This document shows positions 1 through 5,850 of a DNA stretch of 7,395 nucleotides, piece after piece (the stretch's first letter is position 1; every line of letters starts with the position of its first letter). The position numbers were made by a program, and so were the translations under genes. The notes beneath the pieces are model-generated. The model was not told where the DNA came from, did no database searches, and saw nothing but the letters and a program-made list of their open reading frames with translations. The stretch is from Candidatus Zixiibacteriota bacterium (GTDB lineage: Bacteria > Zixibacteria > MSB-5A5 > GN15 > PGXB01): positions 1-7,395 of the forward strand of contig DAOWOO010000063.1 of assembly GCA_030642025.1 (NCBI GenBank), given 5' to 3'.

Positions 1-2
1 AC

Positions 3-1673
3 AGTATCCATATCCATAATAATACATTCAGGGCCTACACTCTGAATGATGGCGGAATTACTAAGGCGGTTTTATTCGATGGCGTTAATTATGGGGATGT
101 TTTGGTATTCGAAAATAACCGCATTGAGGGTAATGTGCACCTTGTCAAGTGGGGTGATTATAACGGTGGCGCAAAAAACGTAACCATGAGGGGGGACACG
201 CTGGCTTTTACAGGTACCACCTATGGCAATACATATGTTTATTATCTTGGTGAATTATCCAATGGCTGGGATTGCTCCAACAACCGGGCAGTGGACATGG
301 TCTATGAAAATGGTGCCATTGACACTGATGTTAATTTCAGTTCCAACGGAACTCTTCAGTTGGGGTTGGCGGTTACGCTGAATGTCTATGTCGAGGGGCG
401 TAACGACCTGCCGGTCGCCGGTGCGGCTGTCACGGTTGTCAATAGCTATGGCCAGACCGTTCTGACCGGAACGACCGATAATTATGGCAATATCAGTGGT
501 GTCGTCAGCTATCGTTGGGAACGGCGCGGTAGTCCGGACTCAACCGCCTTTAATAATTTCAGCATTAAAGCCAAAATGGGCAGTGACAGCACAGTTTCCA
601 GCTTTACAATCGGGGCTGGATCCGCCGCTCCCAGTATGACTTTAAGCAATACCGATGGCGGCGGAACGGTGCCCGATGACACCACTCCGCCGTCGGCAAT
701 TGACGATCTTGGCGCCGTTACCGGCGTGGAAGTGGGGGAGGTGGTTCTTGACTGGACCGCCCCGGGTGACGACGGCGATATCGGCCAGGCAACATCGTAT
801 GAGGTCCGTTATTCGCAGAGTATGATCACAAGCGTAAATTACGGCCAGGCAGCCATTTATCCGACTCCGCCAAACCCATTACCGGCGGGGTTGTCTCAGG
901 AATTGATCGTAACCTCGTTATTACCCGGAGAAACGTATTTTTTTGCAATCCGGGCATATGATGATGAAGGATTATTATCCGGCTTGTCCAATGTGCCCTC
1001 AGCCGTTTCCCAGTATGGTGGCGGTGATGATACCACTCCGCCGTCGGCTATTGACGATCTTAATGCCATTACCGGTGAGGATATGGGGGAGGTGGTTCTT
1101 GACTGGACCGCTCCCGGTGATGACGGCGATATCGGCCGGCCGGCATCATATGAAATCCGTTATTCATTAAGTACGATAACCATCGGCAATTACAGCCAGG
1201 CATCCATATATTCAGCTCCGCCGAATCCACTACCGGCGGGGTCGTCTCAGGAATTGATCGTAACCTCGTTATCGCCCGGAGAAATGTATTTTTTTGCAAT
1301 CCGGGCATATGATGACGCCGGATTGATCTCCGGGTTATCCAATGTGCCCTCCGCAGTTTCCCAGCTTGATTTTAGCTCTGGTGATGATGACAGTACCGGT
1401 ACTAAAAACCCTGCCGTTGATCTGTCGCCCCATCCATATCCAAATCCGTATAATCCCATCTCCGGGCTGACTCTGACTTTTACCGATATCCCTGAAGGAT
1501 CCAGCCTGGCCATAATGACGGTTTCGGGGAGTATCGTCAAACAATGGGATAATACCACCGGTGACGTTACCTGGGACGGCCGCGACGGGTCGGGGAGCAT
1601 GGTGTCTTCCGGTGTGTATCTCTGGTATATCGAGGGAACCGATGGCAGGGGGAAAATAATAATCCGACGATAA
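3..1673 (+). CDS. Secreted beta-helix / Ig-like / tandem FN3 protein with C-terminal sorting-type domain (5' partial)
   Basis: The reading frame is open from base 3 to the TAA at 1671-1673, so the gene starts upstream; the TTG at 102 is internal and not a credible start. The 556 visible residues fall into four parts. Residues 1-115 are Asn/Gly-rich short strands (for example 'HIHNNTF', 'VFENNRIEGNV') typical of a right-handed parallel beta-helix. Residues about 122-200 look like a bacterial Ig-like or carboxypeptidase-regulatory-like fold ('PVAGAAVTVVNSYGQTV'). Residues 225-454 are two near-identical fibronectin III units. Residues about 476-556 start with 'HPYPNPYNP' and contain 'VTWDGRDGSG' and 'SSGVYLWYIEG', the pattern of FlgD-Ig-like / type IX secretion type A sorting domains. 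The inferred role is an exported, surface-attached or released carbohydrate-binding or polysaccharide-degrading protein; no catalytic residues can be assigned. It converges on the minus-strand operon, with 49 bases between the stop codons. Confidence 0.88.
   Translation, partial: SIHIHNNTFRAYTLNDGGITKAVLFDGVNYGDVLVFENNRIEGNVHLVKWGDYNGGAKNVTMRGDTLAFTGTTYGNTYVYYLGELSNGWDCSNNRAVDMVYENGAIDTDVNFSSNGTLQLGLAVTLNVYVEGRNDLPVAGAAVTVVNSYGQTVLTGTTDNYGNISGVVSYRWERRGSPDSTAFNNFSIKAKMGSDSTVSSFTIGAGSAAPSMTLSNTDGGGTVPDDTTPPSAIDDLGAVTGVEVGEVVLDWTAPGDDGDIGQATSYEVRYSQSMITSVNYGQAAIYPTPPNPLPAGLSQELIVTSLLPGETYFFAIRAYDDEGLLSGLSNVPSAVSQYGGGDDTTPPSAIDDLNAITGEDMGEVVLDWTAPGDDGDIGRPASYEIRYSLSTITIGNYSQASIYSAPPNPLPAGSSQELIVTSLSPGEMYFFAIRAYDDAGLISGLSNVPSAVSQLDFSSGDDDSTGTKNPAVDLSPHPYPNPYNPISGLTLTFTDIPEGSSLAIMTVSGSIVKQWDNTTGDVTWDGRDGSGSMVSSGVYLWYIEGTDGRGKIIIRR
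675..1025 (+). repeat. Fibronectin III repeat unit 1 (351 bp, in frame)
   Basis: This is the first copy of a 117-codon tandem unit, beginning with Asp-Asp-Thr-Thr-Pro-Pro and ending just before the same motif recurs at 1026. It encodes a fibronectin III fold with a 'VVLDWTAPGDDGD' strand, 'SYEVRYS', 'LPPGxTYFFAIRAYDD'-like core (here 'LLPGETYFFAIRAYDD') and a 'GLSNVPSAVSQ' tail. Confidence 0.9.
1026..1364 (+). repeat. Fibronectin III repeat unit 2 (tandem copy)
   Basis: This is the second copy, shifted by exactly 351 bases (117 codons) from the first. Comparing the 113 shared residues by eye I count 22 differences, about 80% identity, with no gaps. Long DNA stretches are also shared, for example around the 'ACCACTCCGCCGTCGGC' start. 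It is followed by an acidic/Ser/Thr linker and then the C-terminal sorting-type domain. Confidence 0.9.
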
Positions 1674-1674
1674 C

Positions 1675-1699
1675 ATCTCTATCGCCGGATTAAAGAGAT
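1675..1699 (+). terminator. Weak hairpin between convergent genes
   Basis: ATCTCT (1675-1680) pairs with AGAGAT (1694-1699). Inside it a short ATC/GAT pairing (1681-1683 with 1688-1690) could extend the stem across a TAA bulge. A short T-containing stretch (TTGCTT) follows on the plus strand. It lies two bases after the stop of the beta-helix/FN3 gene, in the 49-base convergent gap. The stem is short and the T-tract poor, so this is only a candidate terminator. Confidence 0.35.
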
Positions 1700-1722
1700 T
1701 TGCTTCATTACCTTTTCAGGCG

Positions 1723-2697
1723 TTACGGTACCCGTCGGTTTGGTCCGGCCGGCATCTCACGAAAATGATAACTTGAATCTTCTTTCCGCTTCAGGTCGCC
1801 GAATATCCGGTTTACTTTTTTGGGTTCAATGCCCATTGTTTCGGCGATGATATCGGCCGGTACATTTTCCCGCATCGCCCACATGAACACATCGAGAGTG
1901 TCGTATGGCAGACGGAAAAAGAACTCATCGTCAGATGTTTCAGAACTGAAAGTGTCGGGGCTGGGAGAGCGGTTGATGATTCCCTCGGGAACACCAAGGT
2001 GGCGGCCCAGTTGATAAATGTAGGTTTTATACAGGTGTGAAAGCGGTTCGATATCGACCCCTCCGTCACCGTATTTAACATAAAATCCCAGTAAAGTTTC
2101 AGAGAGATTGGTAGTGCCGGCAACCAGGTAATTTTCCGATTCGGCCACATGGTACAGGACCGACATCCGAGTCCGGTGCTTCAGATTGGTTGCTCCGACA
2201 ATAGCCCTGAGGTCACGGCCAGTGATTCTTTTCATTGCGGGGCCGCTCTCCGATTCCATTTTTATGGAATAGACATTCAGGCTGTCCTTCTCAAGCAGGC
2301 TGCCCGGTTGAACCAATTTCCATTTCTGCGAGCCGTCAAATTCCGGAAAATATTTCCGGACTATATCATCCCGCATTTTATAAGCCCCGTAGGCCTCCAG
2401 AACTGGCGTAATTTCCCTGTAAATGGTTTTCATGCCGAATTTTGCGGCTAGCTCTTCGGCCAATTCGGCGCTTATCGGATTGGATTCTTTTTCCGGCATA
2501 ATGATGGTGATCAGTTTATCATTGCCGACGGCCTTTTGAGAAAGGATGGCGGTAACGGCCGAGTCAATTCCCCCGGAGATACCGACCACGATTCCGTCAC
2601 GCCGAAACCGGTTGATGGCCTGGTCACGGATAAATTCCACCGTGAGGTCGATTTCCTTTTCAACATCCAGGGCCGGAAGTGTATTTTGGAATTTCAT
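1723..2697 (-). CDS. nadE: NAD synthase-family ATP-pyrophosphatase, paralog A (no glutaminase domain)
   Basis: A protein of 324 residues of the NadE family, N-type ATP pyrophosphatases that adenylate a carboxylate and replace AMP with ammonia (deamido-NAD to NAD in the classic case). Visible motifs are the PP-loop 'VVGISGGIDSAV' (about 37-48), 'TNLKHRTRMSVLYHVAE' (170-186), 'VAGTTNLSETLLGF' (192-205, with the Glu that in NadE helps bind Mg), 'KYGDGGVDIEPLSHLYKT' (208-225) and 'RSPSPDT' (243-249). An extra segment of about 50 residues (roughly 103-168) lies before the R-x-RM motif. There is no nitrilase-type glutaminase domain, so it needs free ammonia, another amine donor or a partner. The ATG at 2697 is chosen because of a GGAG ribosome site 7 bases upstream and because the paralog aligns from the same point; a longer in-frame start at 2850 would overlap the carrier-protein gene. 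It is second in an operon, 49 bases after the carrier gene. The symbol is family-level only; the true substrate is uncertain. Confidence 0.88.
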   Translation of the reverse strand: MKFQNTLPALDVEKEIDLTVEFIRDQAINRFRRDGIVVGISGGIDSAVTAILSQKAVGNDKLITIIMPEKESNPISAELAEELAAKFGMKTIYREITPVLEAYGAYKMRDDIVRKYFPEFDGSQKWKLVQPGSLLEKDSLNVYSIKMESESGPAMKRITGRDLRAIVGATNLKHRTRMSVLYHVAESENYLVAGTTNLSETLLGFYVKYGDGGVDIEPLSHLYKTYIYQLGRHLGVPEGIINRSPSPDTFSSETSDDEFFFRLPYDTLDVFMWAMRENVPADIIAETMGIEPKKVNRIFGDLKRKEDSSYHFREMPAGPNRRVP

Positions 2698-2704
2698 AAG
2701 AGAT

Positions 2705-2708
2705 CTCC
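2705..2708 (-). promoter_or_regulatory. Ribosome binding site deciding the start of NadE-like paralog A
   Basis: On the minus strand the sequence reads ACGGAG, then seven bases, then ATG at 2697. This fixes the start inside the longer open frame that extends to 2850. Confidence 0.75.
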
Positions 2709-2746
2709 GTATCATAAAAATGCGAATACTTTGTATCAGCCGGTCA

Positions 2747-2998
2747 TTAAGCTCTTTTACTTTCAATAAAGCCGGTAATTCTGTCAATTGAATCAAGGTT
2801 GTCCGGTGTAAGTTCCTCGTCTTCGATGGCGATTCCGAAAGTTCCTTCAATGTAGCTTATCAGTTCCAGAACCCCGGTGGAATCAATAACGCCGGTGTCC
2901 AGCAGGGAATCATCCCTTGCGGGGCCGGCTGAATCATCAAAGACAAAGTTCTTCCGAATATACTCTTCCACCTTTTCTGCGACCTGTTCTCGATTCAT
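2747..2998 (-). CDS. Acyl carrier / peptidyl carrier-type protein
   Basis: A stand-alone carrier protein of 83 residues from the ATG at 2998. Another ATG, four codons earlier at 3010, lacks a ribosome site; the chosen one has a GGGA six bases upstream. The fold signature is clear: an N-terminal amphipathic helix ('EQVAEKVEEYIRKNF'), 'DDSLLDTGVIDSTGVLELI' carrying the phosphopantetheine Ser of the Asp-Ser motif (Ser40 from this start), then 'FGIAIEDEELTPDNLDSID', the usual helix III region. The residue after the Ser is Thr instead of the Leu/Met of fatty-acid ACPs, and the gene is not next to fab genes. This favours a specialised carrier, of the kind found in surface-glycan or small-molecule clusters, over the housekeeping AcpP. 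It is the first gene of a minus-strand pair with the NadE-like paralog A and diverges from paralog B. Its cargo cannot be read from the sequence. Confidence 0.88.
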   Translation of the reverse strand: MNREQVAEKVEEYIRKNFVFDDSAGPARDDSLLDTGVIDSTGVLELISYIEGTFGIAIEDEELTPDNLDSIDRITGFIESKRA

Positions 2999-3144
2999 AT
3001 CTAATCCCATTCAAATTATTAAAAAATTGAATAATTTTTATACTTGCTCTTGTTTTAATCAAGGTATTTTTATTAATATTGTCGATACAAATTATATCGG
3101 CAAGAAAATAAAATGTTGAACCTTAAAATAAATGGACAATATAG
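2999..3144. promoter_or_regulatory. AT-rich divergent promoter region
   Basis: This gap separates the carrier/NadE-A operon (minus) from NadE-B (plus) and is clearly more AT-rich than the flanking genes. For the plus strand, TTGTTT (3050-3055) and TAATAT (3074-3079), 18 bases apart, make a plausible sigma70-type pair. For the minus strand, TATAAA (complement of 3037-3042) is a possible -10, but I find no well-spaced -35. Two inverted repeats lie here: AAATTATT (3013-3020) / AATAATTT (3030-3037), and the imperfect GTCGATA (3081-3087) / TATCGGC (3095-3101). The second sits just downstream of the plus-strand -10 candidate, where an operator could be. The boxes are read by eye and are weak evidence; the divergent layout is the stronger argument. 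Confidence 0.5.
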
Positions 3145-4110
3145 ATGTCTGATAGCTATGATTATCTGAAAATCGACGCCGAGGCGGTCATCGCTCAATT
3201 GACCGAACGGATTGCGCGGCAAGTCAGAGTAAACCTGAAAAAAGACGGCGCGGTGGTGGGAATCTCGGGGGGGATTGATTCCTCGGTGATTGCCGCCCTG
3301 TGTGTAAAGGCGCTGGGCCCGGAGAAGGTCCTGGGCTTGAGTATGCCGGAAACGGATTCCAGCCCTGACAGCGAAAACCTGGCCAAAAAGCTGGCCGGAA
3401 AACTTGGAATTGAATACATTGTGGAGAATATTTCAGGTGTCCTCAATGGTTTCGGATGTTACCGCCGCCGTGACGAGGCAATAAAGAGTCTTTTCCCCGA
3501 GTACGGCCCCGGCTACAAAAACAAGATAACCATCGGGTTCAGTCCCCTGGAAAAGTCGGCGCTGAACTTTTTCAGGCTGACTGTTGAATCGCCGGATGGA
3601 GAGAGCAAATCGGTGCGAATGCCCCGAAAGGAATACCTTCAAATTGTGGCCTCATCGAATTTCAAACAGCGCACCCGTATGTCAATGCTGTATTACCATG
3701 CCGAGCGGCTGAACCGGGCGGTGGCCGGGACCGGAAACAAGGATGAACACATGCTCGGCTTTTTTGTCAAATATGGCGACGGCGGCGCCGACTTTAAGCC
3801 GATTGCACATCTTTACAAAATGCAGGTTTATCAACTGGCCGACAAACTGGACCTTCCTGATGAAATCCTTAACCGAACCCCGACCACTGATACCTACAGT
3901 GCCGAGGTTACCGAAACCGACTTTTTCTTTGGTGTCGAATTCGATATTCTCGACCCGATCTGGTACGCCATGGAACATAATATTGCGGAATCCGAAGTAG
4001 CCGGTGCGTTAGGGCTGACCGAAGAGCAGGTGGGGTGGGTGATGAAGGATATCCGGCAAAAAATGCGGACAACCGAATACCTTCGGATGCCGCCGCTGGA
4101 AGAAGAGTAA
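3145..4110 (+). CDS. nadE: NAD synthase-family ATP-pyrophosphatase, paralog B (no glutaminase domain)
   Basis: A protein of 321 residues that aligns almost without gaps to paralog A over its whole length, with the PP-loop 'SGGIDS' at residues 41-46 in both. Other motifs are 'SNFKQRTRMSMLYYHAE' (171-187), 'VAGTGNKDEHMLGF' (193-206), 'KYGDGGADFKPIAHLYKM' (209-226) and 'RTPTTDTYSAE' (244-254). It keeps the canonical GTGNK better than paralog A (GTTNL) but has Asp where NadE usually has Ser in NKSE. It shares the extra segment (about 103-170) containing 'YRRRDEAIKSLFPEYG' and 'SPLEKSALNFF'. No glutaminase domain is fused. The start ATG has only a weak GGA upstream (3134-3136). It is divergent from the carrier/paralog A operon and 104 bases upstream of the Wzz-like gene. 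It could be the genuine ammonia-dependent NAD synthase or, with paralog A, a specialised amide- or adenylate-forming enzyme. The family call is firm, the substrate is not. Confidence 0.88.
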   Translation: MSDSYDYLKIDAEAVIAQLTERIARQVRVNLKKDGAVVGISGGIDSSVIAALCVKALGPEKVLGLSMPETDSSPDSENLAKKLAGKLGIEYIVENISGVLNGFGCYRRRDEAIKSLFPEYGPGYKNKITIGFSPLEKSALNFFRLTVESPDGESKSVRMPRKEYLQIVASSNFKQRTRMSMLYYHAERLNRAVAGTGNKDEHMLGFFVKYGDGGADFKPIAHLYKMQVYQLADKLDLPDEILNRTPTTDTYSAEVTETDFFFGVEFDILDPIWYAMEHNIAESEVAGALGLTEEQVGWVMKDIRQKMRTTEYLRMPPLEEE

Positions 4111-4130
4111 TCGTATAGAATAATGATGCG

Positions 4131-4169
4131 AACTGTTTCAATTGTATTTATATTAGTCAGGCAACAGTT
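4131..4169. promoter_or_regulatory. Inverted repeat between NadE-like B and Wzz-like gene
   Basis: AACTGTT (4131-4137) and AACAGTT (4163-4169) form a perfect 7-base inverted repeat with a 25-base AT-rich spacer, in the 104-base gap before the Wzz-like gene. There is no T-tract, so it is not a usual terminator. It may be an operator or mRNA structure, or chance in AT-rich DNA. Confidence 0.25.
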
Positions 4170-4214
4170 TATATCTATGGCGGCCGAATATTTGCCAGGG
4201 AGAGCCAATCGGTA

Positions 4215-5729
4215 ATGGAAAAACGGCGACAGAAAAAGGGATTTGATATCGGCGATCTGATGTCGGTAATATGGCGCCGTAAGTGGATAATAATAATTCC
4301 GATGATCCTCGTAACGGCGGCTACTTTTGCCGGATCATATCTCATTACCCCGGAGTACGAATCATCGGTCATCGTCTGGATAGGCAACCCGGTCAAGCTT
4401 TCCACCGACCTGCAGCGACTTCTGGGCAACGGGCGGCAGATGATACAGTCGAGCTACGACCGACAACTTGAATTGAAAAGCCTGCAGAATGAAATCACCT
4501 CGTCGCCTTATCTGAGTCAGTTGATTTCCATACTCAAACTTGACCGCAATCCGGAACTGGATAAAAAGGCCATGAAGGTTCGCTTAACCCGACCCGATCT
4601 TACTCTGGCGCAAATAAAATTCGATTTTCTCATCAACAAGTTGCGGGATAAAATCGAAGTCAGTTATGCCGGCAAGGATCAGGTCTTGATTGTTGTACAG
4701 TCAACCGATCCTTATATGTCGCGCGACATGGCGCAGAACCTGGGTGAAATCTTTATCTCGGAAAAGATGAAAGAGGAACTCGGCTCGGTCAGACTTTCAC
4801 AAGATTTTTCCTATGGACAACTGGCTAAATATGAGAAGGATCTTCAGGATAGGACTGATGAGAAAACTGCTTTTGAAAGGCAGTTCATGAAGATTAAACT
4901 TGATGAGCTGGTAACATCTGAGGGAAATCGAAAGGAGATATCATCGGAAATTCAGGCAAACAGCTTTGAAATACAGGATAAAAAAGACGAAGAAGCCAAT
5001 CTTATCAGTCGCCTGGCCGGCCTCGGCGTCCCGAGGAACAGGTTGAAATTGAATGAGTCGGCTTCGCTGTTGGATCTGAAAAAGGATGTCAAGGACCTGA
5101 TTGAATCACTTACCAGCCTCATGCAGAAATACCGGTGGAGCGACCCCGAAATATTGAATTTTAACGCCCGGATGTATAACCTGATCGGGCAGATTGATAA
5201 CGAAACCAGGGGGCTTGTAGAAGACCAGTTCGGAGACTATGAAGAAGATATCAGGGATTTAATCGTCCAATTGTTCGTCGCAAGATCAGATCTGGATATT
5301 CTTTATTCCCGCGCCAACAACCTCAGTCTGGCATTGGCCGATTTGAACAACAAAATAAATCTTGTTCCCGAATATGAGGCCCGGCTCGATCAGATGGATC
5401 GTGAAATTGCCGCCGCCAGGGAACTACGTGACAAATTCAAAGAACAGCAGGAGAGCTCCCAGATTTCTCAGGCGCTCTTGAGAGAGTCCAAGCACAAGGT
5501 GATAGAACCGGCCAAGGTCCCGCTGGCGCCGTTTAAGCCGCAACGCTCAAAGATTGCGGTTCTTGGTGTGTTGCTGGGATTGGCGATAGGGGTTGGCGCC
5601 GCACTGTTGGTCGAGGTGATGGATACCTCCTTTAAGAGCCTTGAGGATATTGAGGATGCGCTGGGTTATCCTGTAATTGGCGTTGTCCCGGAAATCACAT
5701 TCCTCAAAAAAGTCCAAATTAAATATTGA
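4215..5729 (+). CDS. Wzz/GumC-type polysaccharide chain-length determinant (co-polymerase), no kinase domain
   Basis: An inner-membrane protein of 504 residues. A short basic N-terminus ('MEKRRQKKG') and 'DIGDLMSVIWRRKW' lead into membrane segment 1 (about 24-44), then the Wzz-type sequence 'LITPEYESSVIVWIG'. A long periplasmic domain follows, largely charged and predicted helical/coiled coil (about 195-425). The Pro-rich 'AKVPLAPFKPQR' (433-444) precedes membrane segment 2 (about 446-468), and the tail has 'DTSFKSLEDIEDALGYPVIG' and ends in 'VVPEI' plus a short basic end. This order is that of polysaccharide co-polymerases of the GumC / exosortase-associated type, which set glycan chain length with a Wzy polymerase. 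The tail of about 36 residues has no Walker motifs or Tyr-rich cluster, so any BY-kinase must be separate. A GGGAG about 12 bases upstream of the ATG is a distant ribosome site. It links the NadE/carrier block to surface polysaccharide, but no glycosyltransferases are visible. Confidence 0.9.
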   Translation: MEKRRQKKGFDIGDLMSVIWRRKWIIIIPMILVTAATFAGSYLITPEYESSVIVWIGNPVKLSTDLQRLLGNGRQMIQSSYDRQLELKSLQNEITSSPYLSQLISILKLDRNPELDKKAMKVRLTRPDLTLAQIKFDFLINKLRDKIEVSYAGKDQVLIVVQSTDPYMSRDMAQNLGEIFISEKMKEELGSVRLSQDFSYGQLAKYEKDLQDRTDEKTAFERQFMKIKLDELVTSEGNRKEISSEIQANSFEIQDKKDEEANLISRLAGLGVPRNRLKLNESASLLDLKKDVKDLIESLTSLMQKYRWSDPEILNFNARMYNLIGQIDNETRGLVEDQFGDYEEDIRDLIVQLFVARSDLDILYSRANNLSLALADLNNKINLVPEYEARLDQMDREIAAARELRDKFKEQQESSQISQALLRESKHKVIEPAKVPLAPFKPQRSKIAVLGVLLGLAIGVGAALLVEVMDTSFKSLEDIEDALGYPVIGVVPEITFLKKVQIKY

Positions 5730-5850
5730 GTTGTTCTGATAATGTCAGATCACCTGTTTTTCCGATAGATAATTATTTGCCTGAAACATACTTGGCTTCC
5801 TAATGTTGTAATAGTTAATTTAAAGGTGCTAACATCCGGGAATAAGCAGA

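Noticed and set aside
675..1364. CRISPR-like or mobile-element repeat
   Set aside because: The repeat is a long in-frame protein-domain duplication with no spacers, terminal inverted repeats or transposase.
1247..1600. Minus-strand open frame of 117 codons inside the FN3/sorting-domain gene
   Set aside because: It is antisense to strong coding sequence, overlaps other shadow frames, and its translation shows no recognisable domain.
2698..2850. A longer NadE-like A protein starting at 2850 (51 extra N-terminal residues)
   Set aside because: The extra residues overlap the carrier-protein gene in another frame, do not resemble NadE, and lack a ribosome site; the ATG at 2697 has GGAG at proper distance and matches the paralog's N-terminus.
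3894..4208. Minus-strand open frames of up to 104 codons over the end of NadE-like B and the following gap
   Set aside because: They are antisense to a conserved protein end, the composition is Ser/Ile/Pro-rich without domain features, and there is no ribosome site evidence.
5735..5761. Possible intrinsic terminator after the Wzz-like gene (TCTGA/TCAGA and a T5 run)
   Set aside because: The stem is only 5 base pairs and AT-leaning, and the T-run begins several bases after it; too weak to call.
5777..5806. Possible promoter TTGCCT / TAATGT before the HEAT-repeat gene
   Set aside because: The -10 box matches only three of six consensus bases and several equally poor pairs exist in this AT-rich gap.
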